Source: Aureimonas sp. ME7
Lineage (GTDB): Bacteria; Pseudomonadota; Alphaproteobacteria; Rhizobiales; Rhizobiaceae
NCBI RefSeq assembly: GCF_903970965.1
Contig: NZ_CAJCKW010000011.1
Span: 40,435-104,434, forward strand
DNA length: 64,000 bases
Direction of reading: 5' to 3'
Shown here: piece after piece, positions 1 to 7,671 of the stretch
How positions within the stretch are numbered: position 1 is the stretch's first letter
How the letters are laid out: every line of letters starts with the position of its first letter
The notes under the pieces: model-generated
What the model was told of the DNA's origin: nothing
Database searches by the model: none
What the model saw: only the letters and a program-made list of their open reading frames with translations
Translations under genes and position numbers: made by a program

Positions 1-186
1 CGCGTTGCGATCGATGTGGCGCAGCAGCGCTTCCGCCGGATCGCCTTCGGGCCCGCCGTCGACATATTTCTCGAGAAAGACGCGGTCGGCACGGCTGACG
101 AACTCGACCTCGCTTCCCGGTCCGATCCCGAGCTTGTCGCGGATCGGCTTGGGGATCGTCACCTGCCCCTTCTCGGTCACTCGCAT
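1..186 (-). CDS. AbrB/MazE-family antitoxin, partial (cut by window edge)
   Basis: Reading leftwards from an ATG at 184-186, the frame opens with MRVTEKGQVTIPKPIRDKLG and runs 62 codons to the window edge without a stop. The TxKGQVTIPxxIR stretch is the swapped-hairpin DNA-binding fold of AbrB/MazE/SpoVT antitoxins. A GAGGGCGAGG ribosome-binding site sits just upstream, and a perfect palindrome lies 13 bp further out. Antitoxins of this type usually neutralise a PIN-domain (VapC) or MazF toxin encoded immediately downstream; here that partner would lie beyond the left edge, so the pairing is inferred. Confidence 0.8.
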   Translation of the reverse strand, partial: MRVTEKGQVTIPKPIRDKLGIGPGSEVEFVSRADRVFLEKYVDGGPEGDPAEALLRHIDRNA

Positions 187-198
187 TGCCTCGCCCTC

Positions 199-220
199 GG
201 TAATACCGATCGGTATTACC
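199..220. promoter_or_regulatory. Perfect 22-bp palindrome, probable antitoxin operator
   Basis: GGTAATACCGA is followed directly by its exact reverse complement, giving 22 of 22 matching positions. It ends 13 bp upstream of the antitoxin ATG and holds TAATAC/GTATTA, which could also serve as a -10 region. AbrB/MazE antitoxins generally autorepress by binding such dyads. That this dyad is the autoregulatory operator is inferred from position and symmetry. Confidence 0.7.
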
Positions 221-250
221 TAACCTCCACAACGGAACAAGTCAAGAACA

Positions 251-769
251 TCACAGCGCCGCGTAGGCCGCGCGAGCTTGTGCGGATTGGCGGTGATGGG
301 TGTGGCAAATGGCGATCGCAAGAGCGTCGGCGGCATCGTCCGTGTCGAAAGTCGCCTTCGGCATCAGGACCTTGACCATCATATGGATCTGCTTCTTTTC
401 CCCGTGGCCGACGCCAATCACAGCCTTCTTGACGGCGTTCGGCGCATATTCGGCGACGGAGAGCCCCGCCAGCGAAGGAACGAGAAGTGCGATGCCGCGC
501 GCCTGGCCGAGCTTCAGCGTCGCCACGGCGTCCTTGTTGACGAAGGTCTGTTCCACGGCGGCTTCGTCCGGCACGAAACGCTGCAGCACCTCGGTCAGCC
601 CGTCGTGCAACTGGCGCAGCCGTATGGCGAGTTCCAACTTGCCGTCCGACGTCACAGTGCCGCTGGCGACGAAGCGAAGCGAGTTGCCGGCCGTCTCGAC
701 GACGCCCCAACCAGTGCGCCGCAGGCCGGGATCAATCCCGATGATACGAATGGTCCGCTCCTGAAGCAT
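251..769 (-). CDS. ruvC: Crossover junction endodeoxyribonuclease RuvC
   Basis: RuvC is the Mg-dependent dimeric nuclease that resolves Holliday junctions with the RuvAB branch-migration motor. The 172-residue product has normal length and the RNase H-like fold. Acidic residues are at D13 (GIDPG), E73 (VEQTFVN) and D145/D148 (DDAADAL). The ATG at 769 has only a weak ribosome-binding site. In related genomes ruvC is followed by ruvA and ruvB; here an antitoxin gene follows instead, so ruvAB must lie elsewhere. A GAAC-CTTT-GTTC dyad lies just upstream of the start. Confidence 0.96.
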   Translation of the reverse strand: MLQERTIRIIGIDPGLRRTGWGVVETAGNSLRFVASGTVTSDGKLELAIRLRQLHDGLTEVLQRFVPDEAAVEQTFVNKDAVATLKLGQARGIALLVPSLAGLSVAEYAPNAVKKAVIGVGHGEKKQIHMMVKVLMPKATFDTDDAADALAIAICHTHHRQSAQARAAYAAL

Positions 770-878
770 GTGGGTGTTGAACCTTTGTTCACCGTAGATC
801 GTCTCGAACTAAAGACAAAGAGTGAACGGATCGAAAACGAAGCGGAACGACGGCGCGCACAAGCTTCGGTGAGGTGCC

Positions 879-1997
879 GTGGCGATCAGCGAATTGCCGT
901 CCCATCTTGCTCCCATGATCCGATCCCTACACCCGACGGCCGCGATCCTTGTCGCGCTGGCCCTGCCGCTTCCCGCCCTAGCGCAGGATGCGTCACCACC
1001 CGTTCCGTCCGAAGCCCGGACGGCCAATCAGGGCGTAGCCGCGACGCCCGATTTCGATGAGGCCGTTCAGCGCGCGGGCACGCTTCCAGCGCTTCGAACG
1101 CTGCAGATCGCGCAAGCCGGTGATGTCGCCGTCGATCGCGGCTTTCGCGCCAGCCGGACCGATCGCGCCGCCAACATCAAGTCGGCTTCCAAATCGGTGA
1201 TCTCCGCCCTTGTCGGCATCGCCATCGACAAGGGTCTGATCGAAGGACCGGATCAGCCGATCGCCGATTTCCTGCGCGCCGACTTTCCCGCCGATCCCGA
1301 CCCGCGCTTGGCTCGGGTGACGATCGGCAACCTCCTGTCCATGCAGGCCGGGCTGGAGCGCACGTCCGGCGGCAACTACGGCGCCTGGATCTCCTCGCGC
1401 AACTGGGTGCGCGACGCGCTCCGCCGCCCCTTCGTCGCCGAACCCGGCGCGGAGATGCTATATTCCACCGGCTCGACCCATCTTCTCTCCGCCATCCTGA
1501 CGAAGGCCGGCGGAAAGAGCACGCTGGCGCTGGCGCGCGAATGGCTGGGGCCGGCCGGCGTCCGGGTGACCGACTGGGAGCGCGATCCGCAAGGGGTTTA
1601 TCTCGGCGGAAACCAGATGGCGATGACGCCCCGCTCGCTTCTGGCTTTCGGCGAACTCTACCGGCGCGGCGGCGTGGCGGAGGATGGAACGCGCGTCCTG
1701 TCGGAGGACTGGATCCGCCAGTCCTGGACACCTCGCACCACCTCCCGCTTCCACGACGGGCGCTACGGATACGGCTGGTTCATCGACACGTTCGCCGGCC
1801 ACGAGGGGCGCTACGGCTGGGGCTATGGCGGACAGATGATCTACGTGATCCCTGACCTCGATCTCACCGTCGCCATCACCTCCGACGAAAGCCAACCCTC
1901 GGCTCGTTCGGGCTACGTGCAGGACCTGCACCGACTCGTGTCGGAGGCGATCGTACCGGCGGCGGAAACCAGGAAGGCCGCTGCGCCGAAGACCTGA
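879..1997 (+). CDS. Exported serine hydrolase, beta-lactamase/class C fold
   Basis: The product belongs to the beta-lactamase-related serine hydrolases (class C beta-lactamase, esterase and DD-peptidase relatives). S102-A-S-K105 fits the catalytic SxxK motif, LYSTGSTH fits the Tyr-x-Ser/Asn region, and GYGGQ lies near the expected C-terminal HxG/KTG position. A hydrophobic stretch ending in ALA-QD marks a signal peptide. The GTG at 879 is preceded by GGTGAGG, but an ATG at 915 would give a more typical signal peptide (360 residues). The substrate cannot be told from sequence. The gene is divergent from ruvC and convergent with yebC. Confidence 0.85.
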   Translation: MAISELPSHLAPMIRSLHPTAAILVALALPLPALAQDASPPVPSEARTANQGVAATPDFDEAVQRAGTLPALRTLQIAQAGDVAVDRGFRASRTDRAANIKSASKSVISALVGIAIDKGLIEGPDQPIADFLRADFPADPDPRLARVTIGNLLSMQAGLERTSGGNYGAWISSRNWVRDALRRPFVAEPGAEMLYSTGSTHLLSAILTKAGGKSTLALAREWLGPAGVRVTDWERDPQGVYLGGNQMAMTPRSLLAFGELYRRGGVAEDGTRVLSEDWIRQSWTPRTTSRFHDGRYGYGWFIDTFAGHEGRYGWGYGGQMIYVIPDLDLTVAITSDESQPSARSGYVQDLHRLVSEAIVPAAETRKAAAPKT

Positions 1998-2005
1998 TGC
2001 GAGAA

Positions 2006-2044
2006 AGGCCGCGCGAGACGAGCCGGCGCGGCCTCTCCCGTTTT
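2006..2044. terminator. Bidirectional terminator-like hairpin
   Basis: AGGCCGCGC (2006-2014) pairs with GCGCGGCCT (2026-2034), a 9-bp stem with an 11-base loop. TTTT follows at 2041-2044 on the plus strand. It lies between the convergent hydrolase and yebC genes. The T-run is short and displaced by six bases, so efficiency is uncertain. Confidence 0.5.
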
Positions 2045-2058
2045 AAACGCTTTGCAAG

Positions 2059-2808
2059 TTAGGCGGCGGAAAGCTTGGCCAGCGTTTCCTCGTCCACCTC
2101 GAAGTTGGCGTAGACATTCTGAACGTCGTCGTCGTCCTCGAGATTGGCGATGAGCCGTAGCACGCTCTGCGCCTTGTCCTCGTCCACCGGCGTGTTGGTC
2201 TGCGGGCGCCAGATGATCTTGACGCTTTCCGCCTCGCCGAGGCTCTTTTCCAGCGCTGCGGACACGTCGCCGAGATCCCCGAAGGCGGTGATGATGCGGT
2301 GGCCGTCCTCGTCGCTCTGGACGTCGTCCGCTCCACCCTCGATCGCCGCTTCCATGACCTTGTCGGCATCGCCCGCGCTCGGCGGGTAGACGATCTCGCC
2401 CACTCGATCCCACAGGAAGGACACCGAGTTGGTTTCGCCGAGCGCTCCGCCCGACTTCGTGAAGTACGAGCGAACGTTGGAGGCGGTGCGGTTGCGGTTG
2501 TCGGTCAGCGCCTCGACGATCACGGCGACGCCGCCCGGCCCGTAGCCTTCGTAGCGCACCTCGTCGTAGTTCTCGGTATCGGCGCCCGAACCCTTGCTGA
2601 TGGCGCGCTGGATGTTGTCCTTGGGCATGGACTGCGCCTTGGCGTTGTTGACCGCCAGGCGAAGACGCGGGTTCATGTCCGGGTCGGGCGTGCCGCTCTT
2701 GGCCGCGACCGTGATCTCGCGCGCGAGTTTCGAGAACATCTTGGACCGCACGGCGTCCTGCCGGCCCTTGCGATGCATGATGTTCTTGAATTGGGAATGA
2801 CCGGCCAT
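2059..2808 (-). CDS. yebC: YebC/TACO1-family protein (PmpR-like)
   Basis: The 249-residue product begins [18 protein letters not shown], the conserved N-terminus of the YebC/TACO1 family, and the full length matches. Family members have been described as DNA-binding regulators (PmpR) and, more recently, as factors that relieve ribosome stalling on proline-rich stretches; which applies here is not visible. It is commonly linked to ruvC in alphaproteobacteria. Here a hydrolase gene on the opposite strand separates the two. Confidence 0.95.
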   Translation of the reverse strand: MAGHSQFKNIMHRKGRQDAVRSKMFSKLAREITVAAKSGTPDPDMNPRLRLAVNNAKAQSMPKDNIQRAISKGSGADTENYDEVRYEGYGPGGVAVIVEALTDNRNRTASNVRSYFTKSGGALGETNSVSFLWDRVGEIVYPPSAGDADKVMEAAIEGGADDVQSDEDGHRIITAFGDLGDVSAALEKSLGEAESVKIIWRPQTNTPVDEDKAQSVLRLIANLEDDDDVQNVYANFEVDEETLAKLSAA

Positions 2809-2837
2809 TGCGGCACCTGTTCTTGGCTTGTGTTCTC

Positions 2838-2856
2838 GGATCGATGAAGTCGATCC
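2838..2856. repeat. Inverted repeat GGATCGA-N5-TCGATCC
   Basis: Perfect 7-bp arms flank TGAAG in the intergenic space between divergent yebC and the MBL-fold gene, and TATAAA follows directly. It is well placed for an operator or a short hairpin in the yebC leader. No regulator can be assigned. Confidence 0.4.
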
Positions 2857-2982
2857 TATAAAATCTCGGGCGGCTCACGTCCAGAACCGGCGGAAGCGGG
2901 CCGATCACCGGAAAATGAGTTGGGATGCGCGTGTGATCGAGCGCAGTCTCGCCGGACGGCACCCCTCGCGAGGTTTCCAGCG

Positions 2983-3795
2983 ATGCGGCATCTCCTCCTC
3001 GGTCTCGCCTTCGTCTTGGGCGCGACTCCCCCGGCTTTCGCGCAGGAAACGCCCGTCAGCTCGTGCCTCTCGATCGCCGATCGCGTGCCCGGCGCGCGCT
3101 ATGCGGCGCTGGACGCGGCGGAAGCGCCGACCCGCCTTGCCGCCAACACGCGCGGCGAGGTGCGGATCACCTTCGTCCACCATTCGACCTATCTGATCGA
3201 GAGTGCCGAGGGCGTTCGCATCGCCACCGACTATTCCGGCTATCACGGCGGCGCCGAGCCGCCGGATGCCGTGACTATGAACAAGGCGCACTCGACCCAC
3301 TACACCGACCATCCCGACCCCGGCATCGGCACGGTGCTGCGCGGCTGGAACCCCGGCGGGGGCGCGGCGCATCATGCGGTGAGCGTCGGGGACGTCCTCG
3401 TCCGCAACGTGCCGACCGACATCAACCGCTTCGGCACGTTCGAGCCGGACGGCAACTCGATCTTCATCTTCGAGGCGTCGGGCCTTTGCATCGGGCATCT
3501 CGGCCATCTCCACCACAAGCTGACGGAAGACGACTATGCCGCGATCGGCCGGCTCGACGTCCTGATGGTGCCCGTGGACGGATCGTGGACCATGAGCCAG
3601 GCGGGCATGGGTGAGATCGCTCAAAGGCTGCACTCGTCGGTGGTCCTGCCGATGCACCGCTTCCGCACGCCGATCGAACAGTTCCTGTCGCAGATCCCCG
3701 ACTTCGCGGTGGAACGGCGAAAGGAAGCTTCGATCACTCTGTCGGCCCGTACACTGCCTCGCCAGCCGACCGTGGTGATTCTGAGCGGCGTCTGA
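2983..3795 (+). CDS. Exported MBL-fold metallohydrolase
   Basis: The preferred ATG at 2983 gives a 270-residue protein starting MRHLLLGLAFVLGATPPAFA, a clear signal peptide; GAGG lies about 10 bp upstream. The mature part has a VHHSTYLIE strand, a HSTHYTDH metal-site motif, GHLGHLHH and a VVLPMHRF segment, all as in metallo-beta-lactamase-fold hydrolases related to the UlaG/RomA group. It is therefore probably a periplasmic metal-dependent hydrolase. The substrate is unknown. It is divergent from yebC and convergent with the small gene at 3799. Confidence 0.8.
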   Translation: MRHLLLGLAFVLGATPPAFAQETPVSSCLSIADRVPGARYAALDAAEAPTRLAANTRGEVRITFVHHSTYLIESAEGVRIATDYSGYHGGAEPPDAVTMNKAHSTHYTDHPDPGIGTVLRGWNPGGGAAHHAVSVGDVLVRNVPTDINRFGTFEPDGNSIFIFEASGLCIGHLGHLHHKLTEDDYAAIGRLDVLMVPVDGSWTMSQAGMGEIAQRLHSSVVLPMHRFRTPIEQFLSQIPDFAVERRKEASITLSARTLPRQPTVVILSGV

Positions 3796-3798
3796 CGC

Positions 3799-4023
3799 TC
3801 AGCGGCGCCGGCGATTGCCGGCCGCGTTCGCCTTCTCGTCCTCGCCGTCGAGGATTGCGGCTTCCTTCTCGCGTTCGTCGTCGTCGTCGTCCAGTTGGAT
3901 CTGGGAGGGCTGGCGGAGCGTCGGTCCGTGGTGATGGCGCGGGATCGCGGGGGCCGAGGTCGCGAAGGAAATCAACGACAGAAGAACCCCCATGAGGTGA
4001 AGGCGGGTCTGGTTCGAAGGCAA
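3799..4023 (-). CDS. Small exported acidic/basic hypothetical protein
   Basis: This 74-codon frame starts with TTG preceded by GGGAG. It encodes a hydrophobic signal-like segment (GVLLSLISFATSAPA), then a His-rich HHH turn, a run of five Asp, a charged region and a C-terminal RRRR. No family is recognised. It lies 63 bp downstream of the YmdB-type gene on the same strand and could be co-transcribed. Low-complexity coding and the non-ATG start keep confidence moderate. Confidence 0.42.
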   Translation of the reverse strand: MPSNQTRLHLMGVLLSLISFATSAPAIPRHHHGPTLRQPSQIQLDDDDDEREKEAAILDGEDEKANAAGNRRRR

Positions 4024-4086
4024 GGGTCCCGCTCCCTGTTTCGGCCGCCGCGACGGAACGCCGCGAATGCGGCCATTCTCCGGCGC

Positions 4087-4908
4087 TCACCAGAAGTCGG
4101 GAACGGCCTCCGTCAGCCTCGGGCCGAGGCGCACGGCGGCGACCCGCTCGGCAAGGCCCGTCCGGTCCGAGATCTCCACCGCCAGCCCGCAGATCGTCGC
4201 CGGCCCCGCCGCCGCCTCGAAGCGGCCGCGCGGCACCTTGGTGACGAAGCGGTTCAGCGGTTCTTCCTTATCCATGCCGAGCGATGAATCGTAGTCGCCG
4301 CACATGCCGGCGTCCGACTGGTAGGCCGTGCCGCCGGGCAGGATCTGATAGTCGGCCGTCGGCACGTGGGTATGGGTGCCGACGACGACCGACGCCCGCC
4401 CGTCGAGGAAGTGGCCGAAGCACTGCTTCTCGCTCGTCGCTTCGGCGTGGAAATCGACGATCACGGCGTCCGCCTGCTCGCCGAGCGGGCAGGCCGAAAC
4501 GATGTCCTCGATCGCGCGGAACGGATCGTCGAGTTCGGGGTGCATGAAGACGCGCCCCATGACGTTGGCGACGAGGACGCGGGCCCCGTTGCGCGCCTCC
4601 ACGAGGCAGGATCCGCGCCCGGGCGTTCCCTTCGGATAGTTCGCCGGGCGCAGGAAGCGGTCGTGCCGCCCGGCGAAGCTCAGCGCCTCTCGCTGGTCGA
4701 ACACGTGGTTGCCGGTGGTCACCACGTCGGCGCCGGCGGCGCAGGTTTCCTCGAAGATCTCCTCGGTGATGCCGAAGCCGCCGGCCGCGTTCTCGCCGTT
4801 GACGACGACGAAATCGAGCCGCCAGTCGGAAACGAGGCCCGGCAGCCGCTGCGCGACCGCCGTGCGCCCGGTGCGGCCCACCATGTCGCCGAGGAACAGG
4901 AACCTCAT
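4087..4908 (-). CDS. YmdB/TIGR00282-family metallophosphoesterase
   Basis: The start at 4908 gives 273 residues beginning MRFLFLGDMVGRTGR, the usual family N-terminus. Metal-site motifs are GD (residues 7-8), NGENAAGG, TTGNHVFDQRE, DFHAEATSEK and VGTHTHVPTAD, in family order. Bacillus YmdB is a cyclic-nucleotide phosphodiesterase that affects RNA turnover and biofilm. The start codon overlaps the stop of the upstream glutathione transferase gene by 4 bp (ATGA), implying translational coupling. Its link to 5-FTHF cyclo-ligase and yebC is common in this order. Confidence 0.92.
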   Translation of the reverse strand: MRFLFLGDMVGRTGRTAVAQRLPGLVSDWRLDFVVVNGENAAGGFGITEEIFEETCAAGADVVTTGNHVFDQREALSFAGRHDRFLRPANYPKGTPGRGSCLVEARNGARVLVANVMGRVFMHPELDDPFRAIEDIVSACPLGEQADAVIVDFHAEATSEKQCFGHFLDGRASVVVGTHTHVPTADYQILPGGTAYQSDAGMCGDYDSSLGMDKEEPLNRFVTKVPRGRFEAAAGPATICGLAVEISDRTGLAERVAAVRLGPRLTEAVPDFW

Positions 4909-5525
4909 GCGGACAGGGCTTCCTTGGCCGCCTTCAGCTTTTCCAGCGCCCGAACGACGGCTGGGCGCTGGCCGACGCGCTCGACCCACGCGGCGAGGGC
5001 GGGATAGCGCTCGGCGGCGTCCAGTGCCCTCAGCCCGGCCTTGGCCCAGGAGAAGTTCATCACGTCGGCGATCGAGTAGTCACCCGCGAGATATTCGCGG
5101 GAGGCGAGATGCGCGTCGAGAACGCCGAGCAGGCGTTCGGCCTCCTTCTCGAAGCGGCGAATGGCGAACTCGCTTCTCTCGGACGCGTTGCGGAAGTAGT
5201 GGACCTGCCCGATCATCGGCCCCGTGCCGCCGGCCTGGAAGAACACCCAGCCGAGCGCCTCGGCGCGGGCCGCGCCGCCGGCCGCCAGAAGCTTGCCCGT
5301 CTTTTCGGCCAGATGGATCAGGATCGCGCCCGACTCGAAGACCCGAACCTCCTCGTCCACCAGCGCCGGAATGCGGCCGTTGGGGTTGATCGCAAGAAAG
5401 TCGGATTCCTTCTGTTTGCCCGTCGAAATGTCGAGAAGGCGCAGATCGTAGGGCAGCCCAAGTTCTTCCAGAAGAATGACAGGCTTTTCGCCGTTCGGCG
5501 TGGTCCAGGTGTAGAGTTCGATCAC
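4905..5525 (-). CDS. Glutathione S-transferase family protein (YfcG/YghU-like)
   Basis: This 206-residue protein has a thioredoxin-like N-terminal half (LYTWTTPNGEKPVILLEELG, then NPNGRIPAL and VFESGAILIHLAE) and an all-helical C-terminal half. TxNG near the N-terminus and ESGAIL for the glutathione gamma-Glu site are typical of YfcG/YghU-type enzymes, which often act as disulfide-bond reductases. A stress or detoxification role is inferred. It shares a 4-bp overlap with the phosphoesterase gene. Confidence 0.92.
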   Translation of the reverse strand: MIELYTWTTPNGEKPVILLEELGLPYDLRLLDISTGKQKESDFLAINPNGRIPALVDEEVRVFESGAILIHLAEKTGKLLAAGGAARAEALGWVFFQAGGTGPMIGQVHYFRNASERSEFAIRRFEKEAERLLGVLDAHLASREYLAGDYSIADVMNFSWAKAGLRALDAAERYPALAAWVERVGQRPAVVRALEKLKAAKEALSA

Positions 5526-5619
5526 GAGGCGAATCTCCCGACAAACGAAGTTTCCAACGACCTAGCGCGCGCCGAGGCGCGTTGCGAGGGCGGACCGGCA
5601 TGGACAGGCGAACAAACGG

Positions 5620-6162
5620 ATGACGGGACGAACGAAAGCGCTCGGCGCGATGCTGGCGACCAGCCTTCTGGCGGCATGTGCCACCAGCACGCCGCGCTCC
5701 GACATGGAAGCGATGGCGATCGACCGGGCGCAAGGGCTGGCGGCGGTCAACGCCTTCCGCGCCGAAAACGGACTGAAACCGCTGCGCATCGACGACCGAC
5801 TGATGCGAGCGGCCGCCTCGCAGAGCGAGGCGATGGCACGGCGCGACAAGATGGACCATGCGGTGGCGGGCGCCCTGCCCGGCCGCGTGGAAGGCGCGGG
5901 CTACCATTGGGGTACGACTGCCGAGAACATCGGGCGCGGATATCAGAGCTACGACGCCGCGATGGTCGGTTGGATCAACTCGCCCGGCCACCGCAAGAAT
6001 CTCTTGAACCCCAACGTCACCGAGATCGGGTTCGCGGGCGCCAAGCTCGCCGGGAACCCTCGCCCCTACTGGTCGCAGATCTTCGCGGCACCCAGCCGCA
6101 ACCGCCCCTCGGTCACGCCGGAGAAGCCGATGCGCTGGGGGCCCGAACTCCGTTTTCCGTAA
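5620..6162 (+). CDS. CAP/SCP-domain lipoprotein
   Basis: The N-terminus MTGRTKALGAMLATSLLAAC is a lipoprotein signal with an LLAAC lipobox, so the mature protein is probably membrane-anchored at Cys20. The rest is a CAP (cysteine-rich secretory, PR-1) domain: LMRAAASQSEAMARRDKMDH, TAENIGRGYQ and GWINSPGHRKNLLNP are its signature blocks. Bacterial CAP proteins have poorly known functions. The last 50 bp overlap, tail to tail, the end of 5-FTHF cyclo-ligase. Confidence 0.88.
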   Translation: MTGRTKALGAMLATSLLAACATSTPRSDMEAMAIDRAQGLAAVNAFRAENGLKPLRIDDRLMRAAASQSEAMARRDKMDHAVAGALPGRVEGAGYHWGTTAENIGRGYQSYDAAMVGWINSPGHRKNLLNPNVTEIGFAGAKLAGNPRPYWSQIFAAPSRNRPSVTPEKPMRWGPELRFP

Positions 6163-6706
6163 CCACGAAATCGAGGAACCTGTCCCGCGCATCGACCGGC
6201 ACCTCGTCCACGCCCTGCGCCTCGAAAGCAAGGCCGACGGTGAGGAGGGAAGGGTTCAGAGCGTGGAGACGCTCGATCGCCCGGTCGTAGAACCCCTTAC
6301 CGTAGCCGATCCGCGCGCCGCGCGCGTCGAAGGCGAGAAGCGGCACGAGGAGGATCGCCGGGTCGAGGCGCCCGGCACCCGGACCCGGCGCGACCGTGCC
6401 GAGGCCTTGCGGCTCCAGAGCGGCGCCGGGGGCGAGTTCCCGAAAGTCGAGTTCGCCCTCCACGATCGCCGGCACGGCGAGGCGCGCGCCCCGCGCCCAC
6501 AGCCATTGCATCGCCGGCCGGGGATCGATCTCCGAGCGAATGGGAAGATAGGCACCGACCGTGGCGAGATCGCCATCCGGCAGGCACCGCTTCAAGCCGT
6601 CGACGATCGCCAGCGACGCCTCAGCGCGCCAGGTTTCCGGCAACGCGTCGCGGCGCGCTCGCGCAACACGTCGAAGCTCGGCCTTCAGGATGGCGATATC
6701 AGGCAT
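6113..6706 (-). CDS. 5-formyltetrahydrofolate cyclo-ligase
   Basis: The 197-residue enzyme converts 5-formyl-THF to 5,10-methenyl-THF with ATP, recycling an inhibitory folate. It shows the family's N-terminal basic LRRVARARRDALP helix, and the C-terminal ATP/folate-binding stretch DARGARIGYGKGFYDRAIERL. The gene lies directly downstream of 6S RNA and zapA, the arrangement kept from E. coli (zapA-ssrS-ygfA) to alphaproteobacteria. Co-transcription with 6S RNA is likely. The 3' end overlaps the CAP lipoprotein gene by 50 bp on the other strand. Confidence 0.95.
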   Translation of the reverse strand: MPDIAILKAELRRVARARRDALPETWRAEASLAIVDGLKRCLPDGDLATVGAYLPIRSEIDPRPAMQWLWARGARLAVPAIVEGELDFRELAPGAALEPQGLGTVAPGPGAGRLDPAILLVPLLAFDARGARIGYGKGFYDRAIERLHALNPSLLTVGLAFEAQGVDEVPVDARDRFLDFVVTENGVRAPSASASPA

Positions 6707-6761
6707 GGTTCTCCCTCGCGGCGGCGATGCAGTGGCACCGCATCTAGCGAAGGGCGAGAGG

Positions 6762-6925
6762 AGTGGCGAGCCACCTCGGCCGATGAGAAGATCGATCCCG
6801 GGAACCTACAGAGTAGGTGGGCGCCGTATGCCCCAGCCCACGAGCCGAGGCAGGAACAGCTCCCTTAGGGATGCGTAAGGCCCCGGGGAATAAGTTATCC
6901 CTGTCGAACCGCGCAGCCCGCCGCA
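6762..6925 (-). ncRNA. ssrS: 6S RNA
   Basis: The minus strand between zapA and 5-FTHF cyclo-ligase carries the alphaproteobacterial 6S RNA sequence hallmarks: GGGATAACTTATTC, AAGGGAGCTGTTCCTGCCTC, GGGGCATACGGCGCCC and ACCTACTCTGTAGG. The terminal stem is GGCGGGC near the 5' end with GCTCGCC near the 3' end. 6S RNA mimics an open promoter and sequesters sigma-70 RNA polymerase in stationary phase. Ends are estimated from the predicted promoter and closing stem and may be off by several bases. Confidence 0.9.
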
Positions 6926-6929
6926 ACGA

Positions 6930-6958
6930 GATATAGCACCCTCCCCGCCGCGTTTCCA
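6930..6958 (-). promoter_or_regulatory. Sigma-70-type promoter of 6S RNA
   Basis: On the minus strand TGGAAA (6953-6958) is separated by exactly 17 bp from TATATC (6930-6935). Transcription starting about 6-7 bp downstream fits the 5' end of the 6S RNA. The -35 element has one mismatch to TTGAAA. Confidence 0.65.
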
Positions 6959-6988
6959 TGGGCTAGCAGCGAAGGATCGCTCCGACGA

Positions 6989-7354
6989 TCAGTCGCGCCC
7001 GGTTTCCAGCTTCGCGGCAATGCGCTCCACCACGTCGGAAATGCCGAGGAGGTGCTCCGTCAGCCGCTCGTCGCCCTCCCGCCGTCCGTCGGCCGAACGT
7101 GCCGCGCCCGCCTCGAACTCGGCCACACGCGCCTGCGCTTCGGCCAGTTGGGTCTTCGCATCGTCGAGTTCGTCCGAAACCATGATGGCGGCCATCACCA
7201 TCATGCGCAGGTCGCCGATCTCGCCGAACGAGCCTCGCAGTTCCGCGACGCGCGCGTCGAGCCCGGCGGCCAGGCCCTCGAGATGCGCTTCCTCGCCTTC
7301 GGCGCAGGCCATGCGGTAGGTCTTGCCATCGATGGTGACGACGATCTGGGGCAT
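6989..7354 (-). CDS. zapA: Cell division protein ZapA
   Basis: ZapA binds and bundles FtsZ filaments at the Z ring. The 121-residue product starts MPQIVVTIDGKTYRMACAEG, the conserved ZapA N-terminal beta-strand and turn, followed by LRMMVMAAIMVSDEL and a long C-terminal coiled coil used for tetramer formation. It lies 32 bp downstream of the DUF4164 gene on the same strand, forming a two-gene unit with it, and upstream of 6S RNA. Confidence 0.94.
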   Translation of the reverse strand: MPQIVVTIDGKTYRMACAEGEEAHLEGLAAGLDARVAELRGSFGEIGDLRMMVMAAIMVSDELDDAKTQLAEAQARVAEFEAGAARSADGRREGDERLTEHLLGISDVVERIAAKLETGRD

Positions 7355-7386
7355 GGGCCTTCAAGTCTCCGCTGAAACGGGTCGGT

Positions 7387-7671
7387 TCAGGCTCGGCGCT
7401 CGGCCAGAACGTCGCGGATGGATTCCATCGCGTTCACCAGCCGGCGCGAGACTTCCCGGTTGGCCGCCTCCAGGCGCTGCGCCCGCGTCAGGGCGGTGTC
7501 GAGTTCGCCGGCGAGGCGGGAGCGATCGGCCGTCATCCGCTGCACTTCCTCCTCTACCGACAGGACGACATGGTCGCGGGACAAACGCGCGTCGACGGCG
7601 TTCTCCAATCGCTCCAGAGCCTTCTGGAGCCGATAGGTCGCATCGCCCAGCGGGTTTCCCGCATCCATCAT
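7387..7671 (-). CDS. DUF4164 coiled-coil protein
   Basis: The start at 7671 gives 94 residues and is chosen because GGCGGAGGG lies 5 bp upstream; an ATG at 7698 would add nine residues without a good site. The protein is almost wholly alpha-helical with heptads (RLQKALERLENAVDARL, then TADRSRLAGELDTALTRAQRL), matching the short DUF4164 family found next to zapA in Hyphomicrobiales. Linkage suggests a role as a ZapA partner (ZapB-like), but that is inference. Confidence 0.85.
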   Translation of the reverse strand: MMDAGNPLGDATYRLQKALERLENAVDARLSRDHVVLSVEEEVQRMTADRSRLAGELDTALTRAQRLEAANREVSRRLVNAMESIRDVLAERRA

